Positions 8,226 to 15,871 of a stretch of 31,048 nucleotides of DNA are shown piece after piece. Below the pieces are notes generated by a model. It ran no database searches. It worked only from the letters and a program-made list of their open reading frames with translations, and was not told the DNA's origin. Source of the DNA: Bordetella parapertussis (GTDB lineage Bacteria; Pseudomonadota; Gammaproteobacteria; Burkholderiales; SG8-39); contig CAMDRY010000004.1 in assembly GCA_945906975.1 (NCBI GenBank), positions 1 through 31,048 of the forward strand. Reading direction: 5' to 3'. Made by a program: the position numbers and the translations under genes. The stretch's first letter is position 1. Each line of letters opens with the position of its first letter.

Positions 8226-9002
8226 ATGTCCTACGAAAACATTCTCGTCGAAACGCGCGGTCGTATCGGCTTCATCACCCTCAACCGTCCGAAGCAGCTC
8301 AATGCGCTGAACGACCAGCTGATGAGCGAACTGGGTGACGCGCTGCTCAAGTTCGACGCCGATGAGGCCATTGCTTGCATGATCATCACCGGCAGTGAAA
8401 AGGCCTTTGCCGCTGGCGCCGATATCGGCGCCATGAAGGACTGGACCTACATGGATGTTTTCAAAAGCGATTACATCACGCGCAACTGGGAGTCCCTGCG
8501 CCGGGTGAGAAAGCCGGTGATAGCCGCCGTTGCGGGTTATGCGCTGGGCGGGGGCTGCGAGCTGGCGATGATGTGCGATTTCATCATTGCCGCCGACTCG
8601 GCAAAATTCGGCCAGCCTGAAATCAAGCTTGGCATTATTCCGGGCGCGGGTGGCACGCAGCGCCTGCCGCGCGCCGTGTCCAAGGCCAAGGCGATGGATT
8701 TGTGCCTGACCGGCCGCATGATGGATGCCGCAGAGGCGGAGCGCGCAGGATTGGTGTCGCGCGTGGTGGCGGCCGACAAGCTGCTCGATGAGGCGATGGC
8801 CGCAGCGACACAGATCTGCGATTTTTCGCTGCCCTCGGTGATGATGGTCAAGGAGTTGGTCAACCGCGCCTACGAGGGCCCTCTCAATGAAGGCATGCTC
8901 TTCGAGCGCCGCATGTTCCACTCGCTGTTCGGCACGGAAGACCAGCGGGAGGGCATGTCCGCTTTTGTCGAAAAGCGCAAAGCCTCGTTCAAGCACAAGT
9001 AG
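8226..9002 (+). CDS. Enoyl-CoA hydratase
   Basis: A 258-residue crotonase-fold protein that adds water to 2,3-enoyl-CoA. The oxyanion-hole segments are FAAGADI (61-67) and [10 protein letters not shown] (104-113). The two catalytic glutamates are present at 112 (GCEL) and 132 ([17 protein letters not shown]), spaced 20 apart as in authentic hydratases, which argues against an isomerase or a dehalogenase. The length matches short-chain enoyl-CoA hydratases such as PaaF and EchA. It lies 75 bases after the aldolase gene, and CGGAG upstream of the ATG is a fair ribosome binding site, so it is probably in the same transcript as paaY. Whether it serves beta-oxidation or aromatic acid breakdown cannot be told from the protein. 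Confidence 0.93.
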   Translation: MSYENILVETRGRIGFITLNRPKQLNALNDQLMSELGDALLKFDADEAIACMIITGSEKAFAAGADIGAMKDWTYMDVFKSDYITRNWESLRRVRKPVIAAVAGYALGGGCELAMMCDFIIAADSAKFGQPEIKLGIIPGAGGTQRLPRAVSKAKAMDLCLTGRMMDAAEAERAGLVSRVVAADKLLDEAMAAATQICDFSLPSVMMVKELVNRAYEGPLNEGMLFERRMFHSLFGTEDQREGMSAFVEKRKASFKHK

Positions 9003-9041
9003 GCTTTCGTACGGCGCGCCACGCCATGCTAAGGCGCAGGC

Positions 9042-9047
9042 TATAAT
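9042..9047 (+). promoter_or_regulatory. -10 box of the B12 operon
   Basis: A consensus TATAAT lies about 15 bases before the first conserved bases of the cobalamin riboswitch, which places a transcription start near 9054. The -35 is poor. Confidence 0.65.
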
Positions 9048-9059
9048 GCGCCACGTTTT

Positions 9060-9273
9060 TTGGTGTCCGCATTGCATGGTGTGATGCGGGTGAAACGGGA
9101 AACAGGATCCGGAGCAGTACGCAACACGCAAGCTCCGGCAACCTGTGCTGCCCCCGCAACGGTAAGCAAGTGCGGGTGCGCTCCATGAGATCTTTTGCCG
9201 ATCTCAGGCCACTGCGGCCCCAAGGCCGCGGGAAGGCGGGCGCATCAAGACTTGCCAGCCCGGAGACCGGCCA
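9060..9273 (+). ncRNA. Cobalamin (B12) riboswitch
   Basis: An adenosylcobalamin-type aptamer is recognisable from its conserved blocks in order: GGTG followed by GGGTGAAACGGGAAAC near 9088-9103, the core GCTGCCCCCGCAACGGTAAG at 9147-9166, GGCCACTGCGG near 9207-9217, and the B12 box GCCAGCCCGGAGACCGGCC at 9254-9272. The left GGTG pairs with the right-hand box to close the junction. It lies directly between a TATAAT promoter and the B12 receptor gene btuB and should turn the whole btu-cobQ operon off when cobalamin is plentiful. Confidence 0.96.
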
Positions 9274-9336
9274 GAAAACCGATTGAAGCGGTCGCGGGAG
9301 GCGGCTGTCGGTTTGTGTGAACGTTCCCGGTTTGCC

Positions 9337-9452
9337 CTGCCCCGTCAGGTTTTTTGGCGGCATGATTCCGTGCGCGTTCCCACGCATCGATGGTGTTCTC
9401 CCTTTGCTTTAATCAAGCCTGGGCCTGCGGGGATGCTGGCCAGCACAGGGAG
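9337..9452 (+). promoter_or_regulatory. Expression platform between riboswitch and btuB
   Basis: Three elements can be seen. A short CCTG/CAGG hairpin is followed by six T near 9339-9358, which could be a weak terminator. CTCCCT at 9398-9403 is an exact complement of the Shine-Dalgarno AGGGAG at 9447-9452. A perfect 12-base palindrome TGCTGGCCAGCA at 9434-9445 touches the Shine-Dalgarno and is flanked by CCTG/CAGG. Control may therefore act on translation initiation. This is inference from base pairing only. Confidence 0.4.
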
Positions 9453-9458
9453 CATCAC

Positions 9459-11303
9459 ATGCAGCGCATCATTGTTGGTATCTCTTCGTTCGTTGTTGTC
9501 GCAGTCACGGCCATGTCGCCCTCAGCGGGCATGGGGCAGGAAAAACCCGCCGAAGCCGTGGTCGTCACCGCCGGCCGTATCGAGCAGCAGCTTGACGAGG
9601 TGATCCCGCACACCTCGGTCATCACGCAAAAGGAAATCCGCGAGTCCCAGGCCACCGACCTGATCCAATTGCTCAAGCGCGAGGCCGGGCTGGAGTTCGT
9701 GCAAAACGGCGGGATCGGCACCGCCGGTTCGGTGTTCATGCGCGGCGGCGGCAGCACTTCGTCGCTGATCCTTATTGACGGCATCAGGGTCGGATCGGCC
9801 ACCAGCGGTGCCGCGCAGCTCGGACAGATAATGCTCGGCCAGATCGAGCGCGTCGAAATCGCGCGCGGCAACGTTTCTGCGCTCTATGGTGCCAATGCGG
9901 TGGGCGGTGTGATTCAGATTTTCACCAAGCGCGGCCTCGGCGCACCGCGCGGCGAGATGCAGTCTACGGTGGGCGAGCACGGCACGCGCGGCGTGTCCGG
10001 CGGCTATGGCGGCAAAATCGGCGACACCCGGTTCAGCCTGAACGTCGCGCAATTGGCCACCAACGGTTTCAGTGCGCGCGAGCCGAAAACCGCCCCGACG
10101 CGGATTAATCCGGATGCCGACGCTTATACCAACCTTTCATTTTCGGGGCAGGTTTCGCACATGATAGGCCAGGCACACGAGTTCGGATTGCGCGCCTACC
10201 AGAGCAGGGGGCGGGCGGGGTTTGACATTGCCTTCTCACCGGACACGCCCCAGACCGTGCACTTTACCGACACTGAGGTGGGCCAGTATTCCGCGTTTTC
10301 AAACAATCGCATCAACGACGTGTGGACGTCCAAGCTCAACCTGTCGCAGGCGAACGACAATGCGAGCAGCCGTACCGGCGGTGGCACGCCGACTCGGTTC
10401 GACACCTTGAGCACCCAGGCGCAATGGCAGAACGACCTGATGGTAGCCAAGGGCCATGTCGTCAGCGTGAGCCTGGATGACCAGCGCCAGCGCGTGGCCA
10501 GTACCACGGCCTATACGTACACGGGGCGGACCGTGGGCAGCGTTGGTCTCGGCTACCTCGGAAAGATCGGGGATCACCAGCTGCAACTGGCGTCACGCGA
10601 GGACAGGTATTCGGACTTTGGCAGTGCGAATACCTGGCTGGGCGGCTATGGCTACGACCTCGATTCAGACTGGAAGCTCACGGCGATGCGCTCCACTGCT
10701 TTTCGCGCGCCCAGTTTCAACGATAAGTTTTTTCCCGGATCGGTAAGCCTGGACGTCAAGCCAGAGACCACCCAGAGTAACGAACTCGGTGTGCAATACG
10801 CGGCGGGCGGGAACTTGTTGCGTGTGGTGCGCTTCAGCACGCAATACGTCAACCTGATTGAGTTTCCCGCGCCCTCGTTTATCGCGAGGAACGTCGGCAA
10901 TGCGAGCGTCGAGGGAACCGAGGTCTCTTATACGGGGCAATATGCCAGCTGGGACTTGCGCGCCAGCCTGACCCTGCAAACGCCGATCAATGCGCTTACC
11001 GGGGTACAGCTCATACGACGCAGCCCGCAGTTTGGCAACGTCGTCGCCAATACGACACTTGGCGGCTGGAAGGTCGGCGGGGAGTATGCTTTCAGCGCTA
11101 AGCGGCTCGATACCGACCTGGCCGGTGCGCGCGTCGAACTGGACGCTTACCAGACGGTCAAGCTGACGGCCCGTCATGACTTTGGGAAGCAATGGTACGT
11201 GGCTGCAAAACTGGAAAACCTGTTCGATGCGCGGTATCAGAGCGCTTACGGCTTCAACCAAGCTTCGCGCGGGCTTTTCATGACCGTGGGCTGGAAGCAA
11301 TAA
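9459..11303 (+). CDS. btuB: TonB-dependent vitamin B12 outer-membrane receptor
   Basis: A 614-residue outer-membrane receptor that takes up cobalamin with energy from TonB. It has a signal peptide (residues 1 to about 26), a TonB-box-like AEAVVVTAGR, the plug domain (SVFMRGGGSTSSLILIDGIRV, then RVEIARGNVSALYGANAVGGVIQIFTKRG) and a 22-strand barrel ending in an aromatic-rich C-terminus (FMTVGWKQ). Placement just after a cobalamin riboswitch and before btuCDF identifies the ligand. The frame is open from 9390, but ATG at 9459 has AGGGAG 6 bases upstream and begins a proper signal sequence, so I chose it. The next gene, btuC, starts 18 bases after the stop. Confidence 0.94.
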   Translation: MQRIIVGISSFVVVAVTAMSPSAGMGQEKPAEAVVVTAGRIEQQLDEVIPHTSVITQKEIRESQATDLIQLLKREAGLEFVQNGGIGTAGSVFMRGGGSTSSLILIDGIRVGSATSGAAQLGQIMLGQIERVEIARGNVSALYGANAVGGVIQIFTKRGLGAPRGEMQSTVGEHGTRGVSGGYGGKIGDTRFSLNVAQLATNGFSAREPKTAPTRINPDADAYTNLSFSGQVSHMIGQAHEFGLRAYQSRGRAGFDIAFSPDTPQTVHFTDTEVGQYSAFSNNRINDVWTSKLNLSQANDNASSRTGGGTPTRFDTLSTQAQWQNDLMVAKGHVVSVSLDDQRQRVASTTAYTYTGRTVGSVGLGYLGKIGDHQLQLASREDRYSDFGSANTWLGGYGYDLDSDWKLTAMRSTAFRAPSFNDKFFPGSVSLDVKPETTQSNELGVQYAAGGNLLRVVRFSTQYVNLIEFPAPSFIARNVGNASVEGTEVSYTGQYASWDLRASLTLQTPINALTGVQLIRRSPQFGNVVANTTLGGWKVGGEYAFSAKRLDTDLAGARVELDAYQTVKLTARHDFGKQWYVAAKLENLFDARYQSAYGFNQASRGLFMTVGWKQ

Positions 11304-11321
11304 GTAGACGATGAGCACGCG

Positions 11322-12317
11322 ATGCGCCGCGCCCTGCTGATCTGGCTGCTGCTCACCGTCGCCGCGCTTGCAGCGCTGGCGCTGGCGCTCGCATCGGGCA
11401 GCAGCCGCATCGGTGCGGCCGATTTGTGGGGTGCACTGTTCGATCCCGGGCAAAGCATCGCGGCCGATGTGGTCGGCAAGCTGCGCCTGCCGCGCGCGCT
11501 GGCGGGTTTCGCCGCCGGTGGCTTGCTCGCGCTGGCCGGCGCGCTGATGCAGGTGTTGTTGCGCAATCCGCTGGCCGATCCCTACGTGCTTGGCCTGTCC
11601 GGCGGTGCGGCGGTGGGGGCCCTTGGCGCGATGCTCGCCGGGCTTGGTGCGGTGTTTGTAAATCTGGGCGCGGCCGCCGGTGCGCTGACGGCCATCGTGC
11701 TGGTGTTTGGTTTCGCGCGACGCGACTTCGCGCGCCAGCAACTTAGCGCTGCGCTCGACGCTTCGCCGCGGCTGCTGTTGACCGGCGTGATACTCGCATC
11801 GGGCTGGGGGGCGGTCATCGCGCTGATGCTTACGCTCGCGCCCGAGGCGCGGCTGCGCGGCATGCTGTTCTGGATGATGGGTGACCTCAATGGCATCGAC
11901 ATCTGGCTGCCGGCCATGCTCATGCTGGCTGCCGCCGTCGTGCTGGCGTTTGCCGCCGCGCGCGACCTCAATGTGATGCTGCGCGGCGAGGTGGTGGCGC
12001 ATGCGCTCGGTGTGGACGTGACCCGGCTGCGCCGGCGCATTTACGTGCTGGCTTCTTTTTCGACGGCGCTTGCCGTTACGACCGCCGGCAGCATTGGTTT
12101 CATCGGCCTGGTGGTGCCCCACGCCCTGCGTCTTGTGTTCGGCAATGACCAGCGCATGCTGCTGCCGGCAAGTGCGCTGGCCGGGGGCACGCTGCTGCTG
12201 CTCGCGGACACCGCGGCGCGCACCGTGGTGGCGCCGATGCAGCTTCCGGTTGGCGTCATCATGGCGGTGATCGGCGTGCCCGCGTTTGTGTTTCTGCTGA
12301 TGCGGCGGCCGGCGTGA
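11322..12317 (+). CDS. btuC: B12 ABC transporter permease
   Basis: A 331-residue FecCD-family inner-membrane permease with about ten hydrophobic helices. Family landmarks are LRLPRALAGFAAGGLLALAG near residue 50, NPLADPYVLGLSGGAA near 83, and GSIGFIGLVVPHALRL near 260. With BtuD and BtuF it imports cobalamin, or cobinamide, from the periplasm. The same family also carries iron siderophores; the riboswitch and btuB upstream fix the B12 assignment. The start is ATG at 11322 with only a weak GATGAG site, 18 bases after btuB, so translation is probably coupled. Its TGA stop overlaps the GTG start of btuD as GTGA. Confidence 0.93.
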   Translation: MRRALLIWLLLTVAALAALALALASGSSRIGAADLWGALFDPGQSIAADVVGKLRLPRALAGFAAGGLLALAGALMQVLLRNPLADPYVLGLSGGAAVGALGAMLAGLGAVFVNLGAAAGALTAIVLVFGFARRDFARQQLSAALDASPRLLLTGVILASGWGAVIALMLTLAPEARLRGMLFWMMGDLNGIDIWLPAMLMLAAAVVLAFAAARDLNVMLRGEVVAHALGVDVTRLRRRIYVLASFSTALAVTTAGSIGFIGLVVPHALRLVFGNDQRMLLPASALAGGTLLLLADTAARTVVAPMQLPVGVIMAVIGVPAFVFLLMRRPA

Positions 12318-13099
12318 GCACGCAATCTTTGATTGCATGCGAGTCCCTCGCGCTGGCGGTCGGTGCGGGCGCCGGCCGGCGTGACCTGGTTCGCGACCTG
12401 GCCTTCGCCGTGAGACCGGGAGAAGTGTGGTGTGTCCTGGGGCCCAATGGCGTGGGCAAGACCACGCTGCTGCACGCACTGGCCGGCCTGCGTGCGGTGC
12501 AAGCCGGCGGCGTGCGCCTTTGCGGCAGGCCGCTCGTCGATTGGCCGCTTGCAGAGACGGCGCGCCAGCGCGGCTTTTTGCCGCAGATCGTGCATGACGC
12601 CTTTGCCGCGAGCGTAATCGAAGTGGTGATGATGGGCCGCTATCCGCATCTTTCGCGCTGGCAATGGGAGGGCGAGGGTGATCGCGAGGCGGCGCTGGCG
12701 GCGCTCGCGGCGGTGGATTTGCACGGCATGGCGCAACGCGACGTGCTGACCCTGTCCGGCGGCGAGCGGCAGCGCGTCGCACTGGCCGCGTTGCTGGTGC
12801 AGGATGCGCCGCTGCTTATTCTTGACGAACCGCTGACGCATCTGGACCTGCGCCATCAGGTGCAGGTGCTGCGTCACCTGGCCGCGCTCGCGGAAAATCA
12901 GGGGAAGGGCGTGCTGATGTCACTGCACGACCTGAATCTCGCGGCGCGTTTTTGCAGTCACGCGCTGGTATTTTCGCCGACCGGCGTAATGCAGGGGCCG
13001 GTCGGGCGGGTGATGACAGAGCCGCTGTTGCAGGACGCGTTTGGCCATCGCATCGTGCGCGTCGCCGCGGGTGGCCAGACCTTGTTTGTGGCTGAATGA
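12314..13099 (+). CDS. btuD: B12 ABC transporter ATP-binding protein
   Basis: A 261-residue ABC ATPase that powers BtuC. It has Walker A GPNGVGKTT (43-51), Q-loop Gln91 (LPQI), signature LSGGERQ (147-153), Walker B LLILDEP (167-173), D-loop HLD and H-loop His205 (SLHDLN). The start is GTG at 12314, overlapping the btuC stop by 4 bases, and the stop overlaps the btuF start (ATGA at 13096-13099). The ATPase subfamily also serves siderophore and haem import; operon position assigns it to B12. Confidence 0.93.
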   Translation: MSTQSLIACESLALAVGAGAGRRDLVRDLAFAVRPGEVWCVLGPNGVGKTTLLHALAGLRAVQAGGVRLCGRPLVDWPLAETARQRGFLPQIVHDAFAASVIEVVMMGRYPHLSRWQWEGEGDREAALAALAAVDLHGMAQRDVLTLSGGERQRVALAALLVQDAPLLILDEPLTHLDLRHQVQVLRHLAALAENQGKGVLMSLHDLNLAARFCSHALVFSPTGVMQGPVGRVMTEPLLQDAFGHRIVRVAAGGQTLFVAE

Positions 13100-14067
13100 T
13101 GCTTATGCTGAAAATGATGCGCCCGCTGCATCGACGATCTCGGGCCTGGGGTTCCATATTGTTGGCGGCATCGAGCATCGCGCTGGTCGGACCGTTACCA
13201 TTGCCCTTGGCCGCAGCGGATGTAAATTTAAAAGAGCTCAGGGTCAATGTCATTGACGATAGCGGACGCAAGGTTTCGCTAAACCAGCCGGCACGACGCA
13301 TCATCAGTCTCGCGCCGCACATCACCGAGCTGTTGTTTGCCGCCGGCGCAGGTGACCGGGTGGTCGGCGTCATTGACTACAGTAATTACCCGGAGGCCGC
13401 GAAAGGGATCACCAATATCGGCAGTCATGCCCTGCTGGATCTTGAGCGTATCGTCAGCTTGCAGCCCGACCTGATCGTCGTTTGGCGCGACGGTAACGCG
13501 CAGCGCCAGCTCGAAAAATTGCTGAGTCTGGGTATTCCGGTGTATTACAGCGAACCGCAGCGACTGGAGGACATTGCCCTATCCATCGAGAAACTCGGGC
13601 GTATCGCTGGCACCGGGGCGGCGGCGGCCGCCGCTGCGCGCGATTTTTCGGCGCGGCTTGCGCGCCTGCGCGTGCGCTACGCCGCGTTGCCCGCCGTGCC
13701 GGTGTTCTACCAGATATGGAACAAGCCGCTGATGACGGTGGGCGGCAACCACATTATCAGTGACGTGATCGCCTCCTGCGGCGGGCGCAATGTGTTCGCC
13801 GATCTGAAGCCGCTTGCGCCGGTGATTTCCGAGGAGGCGGTGATAGAGCGCGACCCCGAAGCGATCGCCGGCGCGTCCGTAGATCCGGCACGGGACAGTT
13901 TCGACATGTGGCGCAAGTGGCCGCGCCTGCTCGCGGCGGCGCGAGGCAATTTTTTTACGGGGCATCCGGATCTGATCAGCCGCCACACCCCGCGCATCCT
14001 CGAGGGCGCGCAGGCCATCTGCGAGCAGCTTGAGTTGGTGCGCGCCAGGCGCAAAGGCCGGCCGTGA
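13096..14067 (+). CDS. btuF: Periplasmic B12-binding protein
   Basis: A 323-residue helical-backbone binding protein (PF01497 type) that delivers cobalamin to BtuCD. The N-terminus is a signal peptide with a basic region ([13 protein letters not shown]) and a hydrophobic core ending near LAAAD (about residue 42). I see no lipobox cysteine, so it should be soluble and periplasmic. The conserved start of the first lobe, [20 protein letters not shown], is at about 68-87, and [10 protein letters not shown] follows. It overlaps btuD by ATGA and cobQ by GTGA. Related proteins bind iron siderophores or haem, so the assignment rests on family resemblance plus context. Confidence 0.9.
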   Translation: MMLMLKMMRPLHRRSRAWGSILLAASSIALVGPLPLPLAAADVNLKELRVNVIDDSGRKVSLNQPARRIISLAPHITELLFAAGAGDRVVGVIDYSNYPEAAKGITNIGSHALLDLERIVSLQPDLIVVWRDGNAQRQLEKLLSLGIPVYYSEPQRLEDIALSIEKLGRIAGTGAAAAAAARDFSARLARLRVRYAALPAVPVFYQIWNKPLMTVGGNHIISDVIASCGGRNVFADLKPLAPVISEEAVIERDPEAIAGASVDPARDSFDMWRKWPRLLAAARGNFFTGHPDLISRHTPRILEGAQAICEQLELVRARRKGRP

Positions 14068-15557
14068 CACGGCGCAAACGGGGCGGGCACGGCTTGCACG
14101 GCGCGCTGATGGTCCAGGGCACCACTTCTGATGCGGGCAAGAGCACGCTGGTCGCCGGCCTGTGCCGTGTGCTGCACCGGCGGGGCGTGCGCGTCGCGCC
14201 CTTCAAGCCGCAAAACATGGCGCTCAACAGCGCGGTCAGTGGCGATGGCGGGGAAATCGGGCGCGCCCAGGCGCTGCAGGCGCAGGCGGCGGGCATTGCG
14301 CCGCACAGCGACATGAACCCGGTGTTGATCAAGCCCAGTTCGGACACCGGCGCGCAAATCATCATCCACGGCCGCGCGCGCGCCGACATGGACGCGCGCG
14401 CGTTTCACGCCTACAAGCCGCAGGCGATGGTCGCGGTGCTCGAATCCTGGCATCGCCTGTGCGCGCAGTACGAATGCGTGCTGGTAGAGGGCGCCGGCAG
14501 CCCGGCCGAGGTGAATCTGCGCGAGGGCGACATCGCCAACATGGGTTTTGCCGAGGCCGCCGATTGTCCGGTGGTGTTGATTGCCGACATCGATCGCGGC
14601 GGGGTGTTCGCGCATTTTGTCGGCACGCTGGCGTGCCTGTCGCCGTCGGAGCGGGCGCGTATCCGCGGTTTTGTCATCAACCGGTTTCGTGGTGACATCG
14701 GTCTGCTGCTGCCGGGCATCGAGTGGCTGGAGCGCGAAACGGGCAAGCCGGTGTTCGGCGTGCTGCCTTACTTGCAGGGCCTGCACCTGGATGCCGAGGA
14801 TGGCATACAGACGGCACAGACCGAAGCGGCGGCGACCGGCGCGCAGCGGCGCCTCAAGGTCATCGTGCCGGTGCTGCCGCGCATCAGCAATCACACCGAT
14901 TTCGACGTGCTGCGCGCCCACCCGCAGGTGGACCTGAATTTCATCGGCCCGGGCATGGCGATTCCCGATGCGGATCTCATCATCCTGCCCGGCAGTAAAA
15001 GCGTGCAGGCGGACCTTGACTGGCTGCTGCGGGAAGGCTGGGCGCCGCGCATACGCCGGCATCTTCGCTATGGTGGCAAGCTGATCGGTATTTGCGGCGG
15101 CTTGCAGATGTTGGGGATGCACCTGCATGATCCGCTTGGCATTGAGGGGCCGCCGGGCAGCCGTGATGGGCTGCAATTGCTCGAATTCGAGACGCGGCTC
15201 GCGCCGGAGAAAATGCTGCAGCAGGTCTGCGGGCGCTTGACGCTTGCCGGCGGTGCGAGCGTGCGCGGATACGAGATCCACATGGGGGTGAGCGAGGGCG
15301 CCGCGATGGCGCGGCCTGCGCTTGAAATGGGTGGACGCCTTGATGGCGCACTGTCTGCCGACGGGCAGATACTGGCCACTTACGTTCACGGCTTGTTTGA
15401 CGCGCCGCAGGCCTGTGTGGCATTGCTTGCATGGGCGGGCCTTGTCGCTCCGGCCGCCATTGACTTCGCCGCGATGCGCGAAGCGAGTATCGACCGGCTT
15501 GCTGACACGGTTGAGCAATGCCTGCAAATTGACCGCATGTTCGGGAACCCCGGCTGA
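14064..15557 (+). CDS. cobQ: Cobyric acid synthase
   Basis: A 497-residue glutamine-dependent amidotransferase that adds four amide groups to adenosylcobyrinic acid a,c-diamide. The N-terminal dethiobiotin synthetase-like ATPase domain has the P-loop [10 protein letters not shown] (near residue 20) followed by KPQNMALNS. The middle holds [12 protein letters not shown] and [10 protein letters not shown]. The C-terminal class I glutaminase-like domain carries nucleophile Cys344 ([10 protein letters not shown]) and His442 (YVHGLFD). It is closer to CobQ than CobB because of the NMALNS and SPAEVNLR segments and its length. GTG at 14064 overlaps the btuF stop by 4 bases, so it falls under the same B12 riboswitch. 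No other corrin gene lies in the window, so the remaining steps must be elsewhere or the cell salvages corrinoids. Confidence 0.95.
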   Translation: MTRRKRGGHGLHGALMVQGTTSDAGKSTLVAGLCRVLHRRGVRVAPFKPQNMALNSAVSGDGGEIGRAQALQAQAAGIAPHSDMNPVLIKPSSDTGAQIIIHGRARADMDARAFHAYKPQAMVAVLESWHRLCAQYECVLVEGAGSPAEVNLREGDIANMGFAEAADCPVVLIADIDRGGVFAHFVGTLACLSPSERARIRGFVINRFRGDIGLLLPGIEWLERETGKPVFGVLPYLQGLHLDAEDGIQTAQTEAAATGAQRRLKVIVPVLPRISNHTDFDVLRAHPQVDLNFIGPGMAIPDADLIILPGSKSVQADLDWLLREGWAPRIRRHLRYGGKLIGICGGLQMLGMHLHDPLGIEGPPGSRDGLQLLEFETRLAPEKMLQQVCGRLTLAGGASVRGYEIHMGVSEGAAMARPALEMGGRLDGALSADGQILATYVHGLFDAPQACVALLAWAGLVAPAAIDFAAMREASIDRLADTVEQCLQIDRMFGNPG

Positions 15558-15871
15558 TTTGACATTTGCGGCGTAGGGGGCGTTTTTTGCGGTTGGTGGC
15601 GTTGCGCAGGGCTGAAAACGCTGCTTTGGTCATTTTTTGAGGTTTTTTCGTCTCTGTGCCGCCGCTCTTGTGCGATGTTGGTGCCTCAGGGCTCAATTCT
15701 TGACCGTGATCAAGTGAGACTCCACCCTCTACGGCGTAAATTCTCAATACTTTCCAATAGTTCGCGCGAGCTGGCCGGGTTCTCCGGAGTTTTCCGCTAA
15801 AACGGCCTGGCGGAGGTGCTGCCACAAACAAGGCGGCACAGCCAAAATAAATGCAAGGAGTGGTTGCGGTC
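15558..15871 (+). promoter_or_regulatory. Promoter of the formate dehydrogenase operon with FNR-type box
   Basis: This 314-base gap contains TTGACCGTGATCAA at 15700-15713, which matches the FNR/ANR consensus TTGAT-N4-ATCAA at 9 of 10 positions. A -10-like TAAATT lies at 15737-15742. Counting 7 bases on puts the transcript start near 15749 and the box centre at about -42.5, which is the place for a class II FNR activator site. AAGGAG at 15855-15860 is the ribosome binding site. I see no terminator for cobQ here. Confidence 0.55.

Noticed and set aside
9390..9458. A start for btuB at 9390
   Set aside because: This region is the riboswitch expression platform; the 23 extra residues precede and would spoil the signal peptide that begins at 9459.
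10665..12782. A 705-residue minus-strand frame opposite btuB, btuC and btuD
   Set aside because: It crosses three real genes, is very rich in Arg, Ala and His, and has no recognisable motif.
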